This document shows, piece after piece, positions 1 to 6,906 of a stretch of 9,645 nucleotides of DNA. How positions within the stretch are numbered: the first letter of the stretch is position 1; every line of letters begins with the position of its first letter. Source of the DNA: Campylobacterales bacterium. Lineage in GTDB: Bacteria > Campylobacterota_A > Desulfurellia > JAADFJ01. The position numbers and the translations under genes were made by a program. The notes under the pieces are model-generated. The model was not told where the DNA came from. It searched no databases and saw only the letters and a list, made by a program, of their open reading frames with translations. The DNA lies in NCBI GenBank assembly GCA_027080125.1, contig JALWSW010000007.1:1-9645 (forward strand). The letters run 5' to 3'.

Positions 1-372
1 GGAGACGGCGAGGCTGAAGAAGGGAGCGTTTGGGAATCTATGATGGCTGCATCGCATTTTGCTCTTGATAATCTTATTGTAATTATTGATAACAACGGGC
101 TTCAGATTGACGGTCCTGTCAAAGAGGTGATGAATATAGCACCGTTTGAGGATAAGCTGAAAAGCTTCGGATTGCAAACTGTAAGCATAGACGGTCATAA
201 CTTTGAACAGATTTTGAGAGCTTTGAATACGCGTCCGAAAGGCAGACCATTGGGAATTGTAGCTCATACCGTAAAGGGGAAAGGGGTTTCGTTTATGGAA
301 AACAACGTAGGCTTTCACGGAAAGGCGCCAAATGATGGAGAATATAAACAGGCTATCAAGGAGCTCTCATAA
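1..372 (+). CDS. Transketolase, N-terminal subunit (3' part; start lies upstream of window)
   Basis: This is the thiamine-diphosphate-binding half of a split transketolase, which moves two-carbon ketol units between sugar phosphates in the non-oxidative pentose phosphate pathway (cytoplasm). The reading frame is open from base 1 and gives 123 visible residues. It begins exactly on GDGE, the start of the classic thiamine-diphosphate motif. The motif ends at the DNN about 30 residues on (window residues 30-32), followed by LQIDG. The C-terminal part holds the usual AHTVKGKG and GFHGKAP stretches. An ATG at base 40 is internal, because the conserved motif lies upstream of it. The stop codon TAA shares one base with the next gene's ATG, so the two subunits are probably translated together and form a heteromer. 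The family call is secure. Split transketolases are often named tktA/tktB or TktN/TktC; I leave the symbol blank. Confidence 0.95.
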   Translation, partial: GDGEAEEGSVWESMMAASHFALDNLIVIIDNNGLQIDGPVKEVMNIAPFEDKLKSFGLQTVSIDGHNFEQILRALNTRPKGRPLGIVAHTVKGKGVSFMENNVGFHGKAPNDGEYKQAIKELS

Positions 373-1292
373 TGAAGGCTACAAGAGACGGATACGGCGA
401 AGGGCTTGTTGAGATTGGAAAAATCAATAAAGATGTAGTGGCGCTGGATGCTGATTTGGGTGCATCTACCAAATCGTTTATGTTTAAAAAACTTTTTCCG
501 GAGCGTTTTTTTGATTTTGGAATAGCAGAGGGTGCAATGGTTGATGCGGCAGCAGGTTTTGCTTATGCGGGCAAACTTCCGTATGCTTCAAGTTTTGCCG
601 TTTTTATAACCGGAAGGGCATTTGAATATATAAGACAGTCGGTTTGTTATCCGTCAAACAAGGTGTTTCTTTGCGGTTCTCACTCAGGCATAAGCGTAGG
701 TGCTGACGGCGGTTCTCATCAGGCAATCGCCGATATTGCAATTATGCGTGCTTTGCCAAATATGAGGGTGATTGTTCCGGCTGATTTTAACGAGACTAAG
801 GCTGCCGTTATCGCATCGCTTGAATGGGACGGCCCAACCTATTTGAGAACATCCAGGGCAAAATCCAAAACGGTTTTTTCCGAGAATACGGATTTTGATT
901 TTAAGGCAAAGCTGCTAAGAGACGGCAGCGATATTACCTTGATTTCATGCGGATTAATGACCCATATTGCGCTTGAGGCAGCGGATAAACTGAGTGGTAA
1001 AGGCATAAGTTGCGAGGTTATAAATCTATCCACCATAAAGCCTATCGACGAATCGATACTTGAAAGCATATCTAAAACCAAAAGGGTGGCAACCCTTGAA
1101 GAGCATTCGATTATCGGAGGTTTAGGCGGCACCATCAGTGAATTGACCTCAGAAAAATTGCCTGTGAAAATGCTGAGAATCGGAATAGATGACAGATTCG
1201 GACAATCCGGCAGCTCCGATGAGTTGTTCAGGTATTACGGTCTTGACAGCGAATCTGTAGTTTTGAAGATCGAAAAGTTTATGAGCGGATAA
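372..1292 (+). CDS. Transketolase, C-terminal subunit
   Basis: This is the second half of the split transketolase: the pyrimidine-binding domain (residues about 1-165) followed by the transketolase C-terminal domain (about 185-300). The 306-residue length is typical of such subunits. Visible landmarks are DFGIAEGAMV at 48-57, whose glutamate (E53) is the family's cofactor-activating residue, and GADGGSHQAIAD at 110-121, which carries the substrate-site histidine. RVATLEEHSIIGGLG at 238-252 is the C-terminal domain signature. The same fold occurs in DXP synthase and in the E1 beta subunits of 2-oxoacid dehydrogenases, but the upstream partner and the motifs fit transketolase best. The start is fixed by the TAATG junction with the upstream subunit and by an AAGGAG ribosome-binding site at 358-363, eight bases before the ATG. 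Confidence 0.95.
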   Translation: MKATRDGYGEGLVEIGKINKDVVALDADLGASTKSFMFKKLFPERFFDFGIAEGAMVDAAAGFAYAGKLPYASSFAVFITGRAFEYIRQSVCYPSNKVFLCGSHSGISVGADGGSHQAIADIAIMRALPNMRVIVPADFNETKAAVIASLEWDGPTYLRTSRAKSKTVFSENTDFDFKAKLLRDGSDITLISCGLMTHIALEAADKLSGKGISCEVINLSTIKPIDESILESISKTKRVATLEEHSIIGGLGGTISELTSEKLPVKMLRIGIDDRFGQSGSSDELFRYYGLDSESVVLKIEKFMSG

Positions 1293-1305
1293 TCCAATCA
1301 TAAAG

Positions 1306-1920
1306 ATGCTGAGATTTTCGTCGGTTAGTTACAGAATTGGCAAGAAAATCATTCTGAACGATCTTTCCTTTCATCTGAAAAGAGGGGAAATCTGTTTTGT
1401 GACCGGAGCTGCCGCATCCGGAAAAACCACGCTGCTCAGACTTGCAACATGTCAGATTAAGCCGGACTCAGGACTCATATATACCGCCGGGATTCCCCTT
1501 TTCAGATATAAAAAAGCTCCGGAGCCCTTAAGAAGAAAAATATCGGTTGTATCTAAGGAAAGCGAGATCTTTGGATCCCTTAGCGTTTTGGATAATTTCA
1601 GACTTCAGAGCTTGCTTTTGCCGGTAGGCAAAAAGGAGATAAAGGCTGTTGTCGAGCTTTTTGAATTGGAATCGGTTCTCAACATAGAGATATCAACCCT
1701 TTCAAGCGACGAAAAAGGAAGGATGCTGATAGCATCTTCAGTTTTAAAAAATCCGTCGCTGCTTTTTTTAGATAATCCGTTTTGTTTTTTCAGCTATAAA
1801 AGTCTGCAGAAGATATACCAAAGAATTGCCTTTCTATCCGCTCAAGGGTTAACCGTTGTATTTACTGCAGAGCAGGTGCCTGATTTTGCATCCGGAGCAA
1901 TTGAGGTTGCTATCGGATGA
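1306..1920 (+). CDS. ftsE: FtsE-like ABC ATPase, catalytically degenerate
   Basis: FtsE is normally the cytoplasmic ATPase of the FtsEX complex, which drives EnvC-type amidase activation at the septum. The 204 residues can be lined up with E. coli FtsE from end to end without large gaps (MLRFSSVSYRIG at the start, GLTVVFTAEQ near the end). The Walker A loop is GAAASGKTT (34-42) with K40 kept, and the Walker B aspartate is D156. Other key positions are changed: Q-loop Gln to K84; signature LSGGE to LSSDE (132-136); catalytic Glu to N157; the D-loop after it to PFCFFS; switch His to E189. ATP binding looks possible and hydrolysis unlikely. The frame is intact and sits between the transketolase genes and ftsX, with an ATGA overlap into ftsX, so it is not an obvious pseudogene. 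No clear ribosome-binding site precedes the ATG. Identity as FtsE rests on fold, position and the ftsX-envC neighbours. Confidence 0.88.
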   Translation: MLRFSSVSYRIGKKIILNDLSFHLKRGEICFVTGAAASGKTTLLRLATCQIKPDSGLIYTAGIPLFRYKKAPEPLRRKISVVSKESEIFGSLSVLDNFRLQSLLLPVGKKEIKAVVELFELESVLNIEISTLSSDEKGRMLIASSVLKNPSLLFLDNPFCFFSYKSLQKIYQRIAFLSAQGLTVVFTAEQVPDFASGAIEVAIG

Positions 1921-2714
1921 ATTACGTGATTTCCTATTTAAAAAAGCTAAGCGGAAACAGTTGGAGAATCGGACAACTGCTTGTTGTGTTTGCCAGTGTT
2001 GTTGAGATTTTGGTTTTTGTTTATGCGTATAATCTGAAGCAACATTATGAGAATGAAATTAAGGATATCAAGGTTGTTCTGTTTGTTTGGAAAACCGGAA
2101 ATATAAATAAGATTATAAAACTTGCGGCAAACGTGATTGGTGGCAATCAAAAAATCATCAGACCGGCTGATGCGGTAAAACTGCTGCCCGAGAAAATTCG
2201 AAAAAAGGTTGATGAAAGCTATATTGATGAGGTTCCATATATCATAGAGATTCATAATAGCGACAGAAAGATGAAGATAAAAAGGCTCTCCGAAGTTAAA
2301 AAACTGTTGGCAAATTATAATGCAAGCATCAATTACGACGAATCGGAAATCGCAACCATCCTGAAAAAGCAAAACAGCCTGCGTATTACCTTTATGGTTA
2401 TATCGGTGTTGTTTTTGGTAATCAACGTTTTGTTTGGTTATATTATCAGGAAAATATTTATACGAGAGTCGCATCAATTTGCGAGCTTTTTGTGGAATAT
2501 CGGAAGAGAGCGATTTGCCGATCTGATAAGTCTGTTGTTTTTCGATTTGATAGCGATTGTTGGAAGCATAATCGGATTTGTTATAGCAACTATGCTGCTT
2601 TTTGCCTTTATCGCCGGCAGCGTTGACATTAGACTGCTTATAGCCGGGTTTTTGGGGATTTTTGTGATAAATATTGCCGTGATGTCAGCGGCTTCTTTTA
2701 AGGCTTTGCGATGA
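1917..2714 (+). CDS. ftsX: FtsX-like membrane protein of the FtsEX division complex
   Basis: FtsX is the membrane subunit that couples FtsE to EnvC-type activators in the periplasm. The 265-residue protein has the expected layout: a short cytoplasmic N-terminus, a first membrane segment at about 19-39, a soluble extracytoplasmic domain at about 40-153 (the region that binds EnvC in E. coli), then three membrane segments at about 156-177, 203-234 and 239-259. The N-terminal cytoplasmic tail (about 18 residues) is much shorter than that of E. coli FtsX. Sequence similarity within this family is low, so the call depends mainly on topology and on position between ftsE (ATGA overlap, 1917-1920) and envC (ATGA overlap, 2711-2714). 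A weak GAGG at 1902-1905 precedes the start, so translation coupling from ftsE is likely. Confidence 0.88.
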   Translation: MNYVISYLKKLSGNSWRIGQLLVVFASVVEILVFVYAYNLKQHYENEIKDIKVVLFVWKTGNINKIIKLAANVIGGNQKIIRPADAVKLLPEKIRKKVDESYIDEVPYIIEIHNSDRKMKIKRLSEVKKLLANYNASINYDESEIATILKKQNSLRITFMVISVLFLVINVLFGYIIRKIFIRESHQFASFLWNIGRERFADLISLLFFDLIAIVGSIIGFVIATMLLFAFIAGSVDIRLLIAGFLGIFVINIAVMSAASFKALR

Positions 2715-3808
2715 TTGGATTGCTTCTTATGGCTGTTGCTGCGATTCCAAACGCATCCCAACTAAATGCGATAAAACATGAGATAACCGTTACTGAAAAG
2801 CAGATAAGTTATGAGGATAAAAAGGTAGCCAAGCTCAAAAAAGAGCTGAAGGATTTGAATAGAAAAATAGAATATGAAAAGCGAAACATCGAAAAAAAGA
2901 AGAGATATTCCAAAACACTTGATTCAAGAATCAGCAGGACTGCCTCTGAGAAGGAACTGATAAAAAGATTAAAGCAGGAAGCAGATAACCAGACAAAAGA
3001 GAGCATAAAGAAGATGTATGAATATTTTGTAGGCGGAAAATCATCTTCAGATGAGTTTATCATAAAAAATCTTACGATACTCTATTTTTTGTATAAGGAT
3101 AGACTCCTGAAGAAGTTGTCGCAGGCGGAAAAGAAGAAAAAAAAGGATCTCTTGCTTCTTGAAAAACGCAAACAATCTGTCGAGCGGATAAAACGTAAAA
3201 TAGAAAATGAGATGCGTAAAGAAAGCGAGCTGGTAAGAAAAAGAAAAAGGCTTGCGATTCTGGAGATTAAAAATAAGAATCGGCTTATCACGAAAAAAAA
3301 GCACCTTCTAAGGAAAAAAAATTATCTCGAAAGGATACTTAAGCAACTTGCCAAAAAGAAGCGATATACAAAAAAGATAGCTAACCTGCCTTCTGTCAGG
3401 ATAGGCGGCAAAAACCCGTTTTTACGTTACAAAGGCAGAATGTCTCTTCCGGTTAAGGGTAAAGTTGAAAAAAGATTTGGAATTTACAAAGATAGTGATT
3501 ATAATGTTTACACAAGACATACCGGAATCAGAATAGCTGCACGGGCAAATTCCTATGTCAGGGCTGTTGCATACGGTAAGGTGGTTTATGCTGGAATCGT
3601 GTTGGGATATGGAAAGACAGTCATAATAAGGCATAGCGGTAATTTTTTTACCATTTACGGTGGTCTTAAAAGAATAAAAACCAAGAGGGGAACAATGGTA
3701 AAAGGAAGAAGTATCATCGGTATAGCCGGTGCAAAACCGATCTATTTTGGTATAAGATACAAGGATAAAGCGATAAATCCTGAAGGGTGGATAAGGAGGC
3801 TGCGTTAA
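2711..3808 (+). CDS. envC: EnvC-like amidase activator: coiled coil plus degenerate LytM (M23) domain
   Basis: In E. coli, EnvC is a periplasmic protein that binds FtsX and activates septal amidases that cleave peptidoglycan. Here a short hydrophobic leader (residues 1-16, possible cleavage after NAS) is followed by a long, lysine- and arginine-rich coiled coil (about 17-220) and a LytM/M23 domain (about 240-365). The LytM fold is recognisable from RHTGIRIAA (269-277), LGYGKTVIIRH (298-308), TIYGG (314-318) and AINPEGWI (354-361). The zinc and catalytic positions are mostly lost. H270 remains, but the usual aspartate is R274, the YGH histidine is G318, and the final HxHFE motif reads P343, Y345, F346, G347. 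It is therefore very unlikely to be a peptidase and fits the EnvC class of inactive activators. The leader lacks the usual positive N-terminus, so it may be a weak signal peptide. No amidase gene is in the window. The start overlaps ftsX by four bases, with AAGG at 2700-2703. Confidence 0.88.
   Translation: MIGLLLMAVAAIPNASQLNAIKHEITVTEKQISYEDKKVAKLKKELKDLNRKIEYEKRNIEKKKRYSKTLDSRISRTASEKELIKRLKQEADNQTKESIKKMYEYFVGGKSSSDEFIIKNLTILYFLYKDRLLKKLSQAEKKKKKDLLLLEKRKQSVERIKRKIENEMRKESELVRKRKRLAILEIKNKNRLITKKKHLLRKKNYLERILKQLAKKKRYTKKIANLPSVRIGGKNPFLRYKGRMSLPVKGKVEKRFGIYKDSDYNVYTRHTGIRIAARANSYVRAVAYGKVVYAGIVLGYGKTVIIRHSGNFFTIYGGLKRIKTKRGTMVKGRSIIGIAGAKPIYFGIRYKDKAINPEGWIRRLR
3793..3799 (+). promoter_or_regulatory. 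Strong ribosome-binding site setting the ctpA start at 3808
   Basis: AAGGAGG lies eight bases before the ATG at 3808, within the end of envC. An in-frame GTG at 3787 would add seven residues (MDKEAAL) but lies upstream of this site and has no ribosome-binding site of its own, so 3808 is preferred. Starting at 3808 also gives a typical signal/anchor sequence beginning MKRK. Confidence 0.85.
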
Positions 3809-5076
3809 TGAAGAGAAAGATTACTATAGCTGTTTTATCGGTTCTGTTTGTGGTGATTGCAAGTGCATCGCTGTTGAGGGCAGGCTCGGATCAATATTAT
3901 GGAGAGCTCAGAACATTTACAAATGTTATGTCTTTAATAAAAGCAGATTATGTTGAAAAGGTTAATCCCGAAAAGCTGATTACCGGTGCAATAAGAGGAA
4001 TGGTAAGAACGCTTGATCCTCATAGTGCTTATTTTACGCCCAAAGAATACAAAGAGTTTAAAACCATCACAACCGGAGAATTCGGTGGACTTGGCATGAC
4101 AGTTACATTGAAAAATGGTATTTTGACGGTTATCTCTCCGATAGAAGATACTCCGGCAGCCAGAGCAGGTATCAAATCAAACGACAAGATTATAAAGATA
4201 GATGGAAAAAGCACTCCCGGAATGACTCTGAATAAAGCCGTATCCCTTTTGAGAGGAAAACCCGGCACAAAGGTAACGCTTTCAATCTTGAGAAAGGGAG
4301 AGCATAAGCCTCTTATAATTACGATAACAAGAGAGATAATACATATTAAAAGCGTTAAATATAAGATGCTGCCGGAGAAAATCGGATATATAAAGATTCT
4401 GCAGTTTCAGGAAAAAACCGGGAAAAACGTATACAACGCCCTGAGAAAACTTGAACGGAAAGGAGCGCGTGATCTGATACTTGATTTGAGAAACAATCCG
4501 GGAGGACTTCTTAGTCAGGCGGTAAGCGTTTCGGATCTGTTTTTGACAAAAGGAACAATTGTTACGATAAGAGGAAGAAAAAAAAGCGACGTTACAAAAT
4601 TTTCAGCACATACCTTTGGAGGCGAGCCGAAAGGCAACATTATCGTGCTTATAAACGGAGGCACTGCCAGCGCCGCTGAGATTGTTACAGGAGCGCTTCA
4701 AGACAATAAACGCGCAATTGTAATGGGGCAGAAAAGCTTTGGAAAAGGTTCGGTTCAAACATTACTTCCGCTTGATAACGGAGGTGCGTTGAAACTGACA
4801 ACGGCTAAATATTACACTCCAAGCGGCAGATCGATTCAGGCGGTAGGCATAACACCGGATATAGTTGTTCCTGAAAAAATAATCCTGGCGAAAAAAAATA
4901 CAGCCAATCAGATAAGAGAAATTGATCTTCCGCACCATTTTGCTGCAACCAAAAGCGGTTCCGGTAAGCTGAAAAACAAAGAAATTAAACCGATAAAAGA
5001 TTATCAGCTTGAAAGGGCGGTTGACCTGATTATAGGTTTGAGAATTTCAAAGGAGCTGAATGCCAAAAAAAGGTAA
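3808..5076 (+). CDS. ctpA: S41 family C-terminal processing serine protease (CtpA/Prc type)
   Basis: This is a periplasmic or membrane-anchored Tsp/CtpA protease that trims or degrades proteins from their C-termini; in several bacteria such enzymes control peptidoglycan hydrolases. The predicted protein has 422 residues, typical of short CTPs. Layout: N-terminal membrane or signal segment (about 5-24), a conserved MVRTLDPHSAYFTP helix (65-78), a PDZ domain (about 83-165, with the peptide-binding loop GGLGM at 93-97), and an S41 core carrying LDLRNNPGG (225-233). The catalytic set is complete: Ser288 in GTASAAEI, Lys313 in SFGKG, and Gln317. The 25- and 29-residue spacing matches the known Ser-Lys-Gln arrangement of CtpB. 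The gene follows envC with a one-base overlap (TAATG) and overlaps the next gene by 17 bases. This context suggests, but does not prove, a role in envelope or cell-wall turnover alongside EnvC. Confidence 0.95.
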   Translation: MKRKITIAVLSVLFVVIASASLLRAGSDQYYGELRTFTNVMSLIKADYVEKVNPEKLITGAIRGMVRTLDPHSAYFTPKEYKEFKTITTGEFGGLGMTVTLKNGILTVISPIEDTPAARAGIKSNDKIIKIDGKSTPGMTLNKAVSLLRGKPGTKVTLSILRKGEHKPLIITITREIIHIKSVKYKMLPEKIGYIKILQFQEKTGKNVYNALRKLERKGARDLILDLRNNPGGLLSQAVSVSDLFLTKGTIVTIRGRKKSDVTKFSAHTFGGEPKGNIIVLINGGTASAAEIVTGALQDNKRAIVMGQKSFGKGSVQTLLPLDNGGALKLTTAKYYTPSGRSIQAVGITPDIVVPEKIILAKKNTANQIREIDLPHHFAATKSGSGKLKNKEIKPIKDYQLERAVDLIIGLRISKELNAKKR

Positions 5077-5929
5077 AAAACGCCTGCGGTTAGTTTGGTT
5101 TGCGGCGCTATTTATTGCGATAACTACTTTATTGCTCTTTTTGATAAAGCTTAAAAACAGGAACAGACCTGCCGGTGTAAAAACAGAAAATAGAATCATT
5201 GAAGTCCTGCCTCCGATAGCAAAACCTGTTCATGAGAAACCTGCGAAGCACAAGAATCTGCCCAGGCTTGCCATAGTTATTGATGATGTCGGTTATGACA
5301 ACAGAACGCTCAAGTCGTTCATAGGACTTGATCTTCCTTTGACTTACGCAATACTTCCAAATGCAACCGAGTATAAGCAGAGTGTTGATATTTTAAGGGA
5401 GGCTCATCTTGATTATCTTGTTCATATGCCGATGCAGCCTGAGAACTATCCGAGAATAAATCCGGGAGATAATGCGCTGCTAATTAATATGAGCGATAGC
5501 AAGATAAGAAATCTTACCGAAGAGGCAATTAAAAAGATACCCGGGGCAATCGGTGCCAATAATCATATGGGTTCGGCATTTATTCAAAATAAAAACAAGA
5601 TGCAGGCGTTTCTTGCCGTTTTAAAGGAGCATAATCTGTTTTTTCTGGATAGTGAAACAACATCGAAAACCGTCGGTTGGAAGCTGGCTAAATATGACGG
5701 AGTGGGTTTTGCAAGAAGAGACATATTCCTTGATAATGTTAAAAATCTCAGATATATAGAGAATCAACTGTTTAAGGCTGCCAACTATGCGAAGCTTCAC
5801 AAAGTTGCAATTGCCATAGGACATGATAATCCTATAACCGAAGAGGCGCTTGCTGAAACCAAAGATGAGCTTTCAAAACAGGTTGATTTTGTTGAAGTAA
5901 AAACGGTTATAAATAGTCATATAAGATGA
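5060..5929 (+). CDS. Divergent polysaccharide deacetylase family protein (YibQ type), membrane-anchored
   Basis: The 289-residue protein has a basic N-terminus (MPKKGKKRLR), one membrane segment (about 11-30), a proline- and lysine-containing linker (about 35-68) and a divergent polysaccharide deacetylase domain (about 69-285; Pfam Polysacc_deac_2). Family motifs are all present: AIVIDDVGY (71-79), TYAILPNA (95-102), HMPMQP (122-127), GANNHMGS (165-172), FFLDSETT (194-201) and IAIGHDNPIT (251-260). The aspartates and histidines of these motifs (D75, D76, H122, H169, H255) probably form the metal site. The true substrate of this family is not firmly established. In E. coli the homologous yibQ also lies directly downstream of envC, so the neighbourhood supports an envelope or septal-glycan role (inference). 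The start is supported by AAGGAG at 5050-5055, inside the end of ctpA. It overlaps tsaD by four bases. Confidence 0.92.
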   Translation: MPKKGKKRLRLVWFAALFIAITTLLLFLIKLKNRNRPAGVKTENRIIEVLPPIAKPVHEKPAKHKNLPRLAIVIDDVGYDNRTLKSFIGLDLPLTYAILPNATEYKQSVDILREAHLDYLVHMPMQPENYPRINPGDNALLINMSDSKIRNLTEEAIKKIPGAIGANNHMGSAFIQNKNKMQAFLAVLKEHNLFFLDSETTSKTVGWKLAKYDGVGFARRDIFLDNVKNLRYIENQLFKAANYAKLHKVAIAIGHDNPITEEALAETKDELSKQVDFVEVKTVINSHIR

Positions 5930-6906
5930 AAATTCTTGCCATCGATACCTCCTGCGACGATACATCCGCAGCACTGATAGCAGAGAATCGGGTTTTATCA
6001 AATATAATCAGCTCTCAGGATGCCATACACAGCAGATACGGCGGGATTGTGCCTGAGATAGCTTCAAGAACACATTTTTTGAACATTGCCGCAACGGCAA
6101 AGCGCGCGCTTTCTGAAGCAGATGTTTCCTTTGATGATATTGATAAGATTGCTGTGACAAAAGGACCGGGATTGTTGGGTTCGCTTCTGGTCGGTCTTTC
6201 CTATGCAAAAGGACTGGCGTATCGATTTAAGAAAAGATTGATAGGCATCAATCATCTCGAAGGACATCTCTATGCGCCTTTTATTGAAAAAGAGGTTAAA
6301 TATCCGTTCATAGGTCTTGTTGTATCAGGCGGGCATACATCCATATACAAGGTTTTAGGCAACGAAAAAATAGAGCTTTTGGGAACTACTCGCGATGATG
6401 CGGCGGGAGAATGCCTTGACAAAACGGCAAGACTTTGGAATCTCGGGTATCCTGGCGGCAAGGCGATTGACCGGGTAGCCGCCAAAGGAGATCCTGGCAG
6501 GTTCAGCTTTCCCAGAACCGCTCTGGCTGACGGAAGTTTCAGCTTCAGCGGCTTGAAAACCGCAGCAATAATGTTTAGCAAAAAATATAGCGATAAGATT
6601 AAGGATATGATGCCTGATGTTGCAGCGAGTTTCCTGGAAGCTGTTGTTGACACATTGGTTATCGGGGCTGTTGCCGCCTGCAAAGCTGAAAAAATTGAGC
6701 TTCTTGCGGTTTCCGGAGGTGTATCGGCAAACAGAAGGCTCAGAACAAAACTTTCAGCAGCTTGCAGGGAAAACGGTATAGAGCTTCTGATGCCTGAGGC
6801 GCGATTTACAACCGACAATGCCGCAATGATCGGTTTTGTGGCATCTATGAAAGGGTATGACAAAAACTGGACAAGACTCAACGCATCAGCAGTAGCTTCG
6901 ATATGA
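5926..6906 (+). CDS. tsaD: tRNA N6-adenosine threonylcarbamoyltransferase TsaD
   Basis: TsaD transfers the threonylcarbamoyl group to A37 of ANN-reading tRNAs (t6A), working with TsaB, TsaC and TsaE; it was formerly annotated as glycoprotease Gcp. The 326 residues cover the full ASKHA fold. Visible motifs: DTSCDDTSAAL (7-17); GGIVPEIASRTH (39-50); the iron-site HxxxH in INHLEGHLYA; VVSGGHTS; a DDAAGECLDKTAR stretch; the GYPGGKAIDR nucleotide loop; VSGGVSANRRLR; and the last metal aspartate in FTTDNAAMIGF. One conserved position is unusual: the usual CDET reads CDDT, putting Asp at residue 12. No ribosome-binding site is evident before the ATG. It starts in the ATGA overlap with the deacetylase gene, so translation is probably coupled. 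It ends in an ATGA overlap with der. Confidence 0.96.
   Translation: MKILAIDTSCDDTSAALIAENRVLSNIISSQDAIHSRYGGIVPEIASRTHFLNIAATAKRALSEADVSFDDIDKIAVTKGPGLLGSLLVGLSYAKGLAYRFKKRLIGINHLEGHLYAPFIEKEVKYPFIGLVVSGGHTSIYKVLGNEKIELLGTTRDDAAGECLDKTARLWNLGYPGGKAIDRVAAKGDPGRFSFPRTALADGSFSFSGLKTAAIMFSKKYSDKIKDMMPDVAASFLEAVVDTLVIGAVAACKAEKIELLAVSGGVSANRRLRTKLSAACRENGIELLMPEARFTTDNAAMIGFVASMKGYDKNWTRLNASAVASI

Noticed and set aside
1306..1920. ftsE as a pseudogene
   Set aside because: Despite degenerate motifs the frame is full length, keeps Walker A Lys and Walker B Asp, and is coupled to ftsX by an ATGA overlap.
1947..2477. A 176-residue minus-strand open frame
   Set aside because: It is antisense to ftsX, its translation has irregular composition, and nothing suggests a start site or domain.
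3787..3807. GTG start giving a seven-residue longer CtpA
   Set aside because: The strong AAGGAGG lies downstream of the GTG at the right distance for the ATG at 3808, which also forms a TAATG junction with envC.
3430..3808. Active M23 metallopeptidase
   Set aside because: Only one of the zinc/catalytic positions (H270) is kept; the rest are Arg, Gly, Pro, Tyr and Gly, so an inactive EnvC-type domain fits better.
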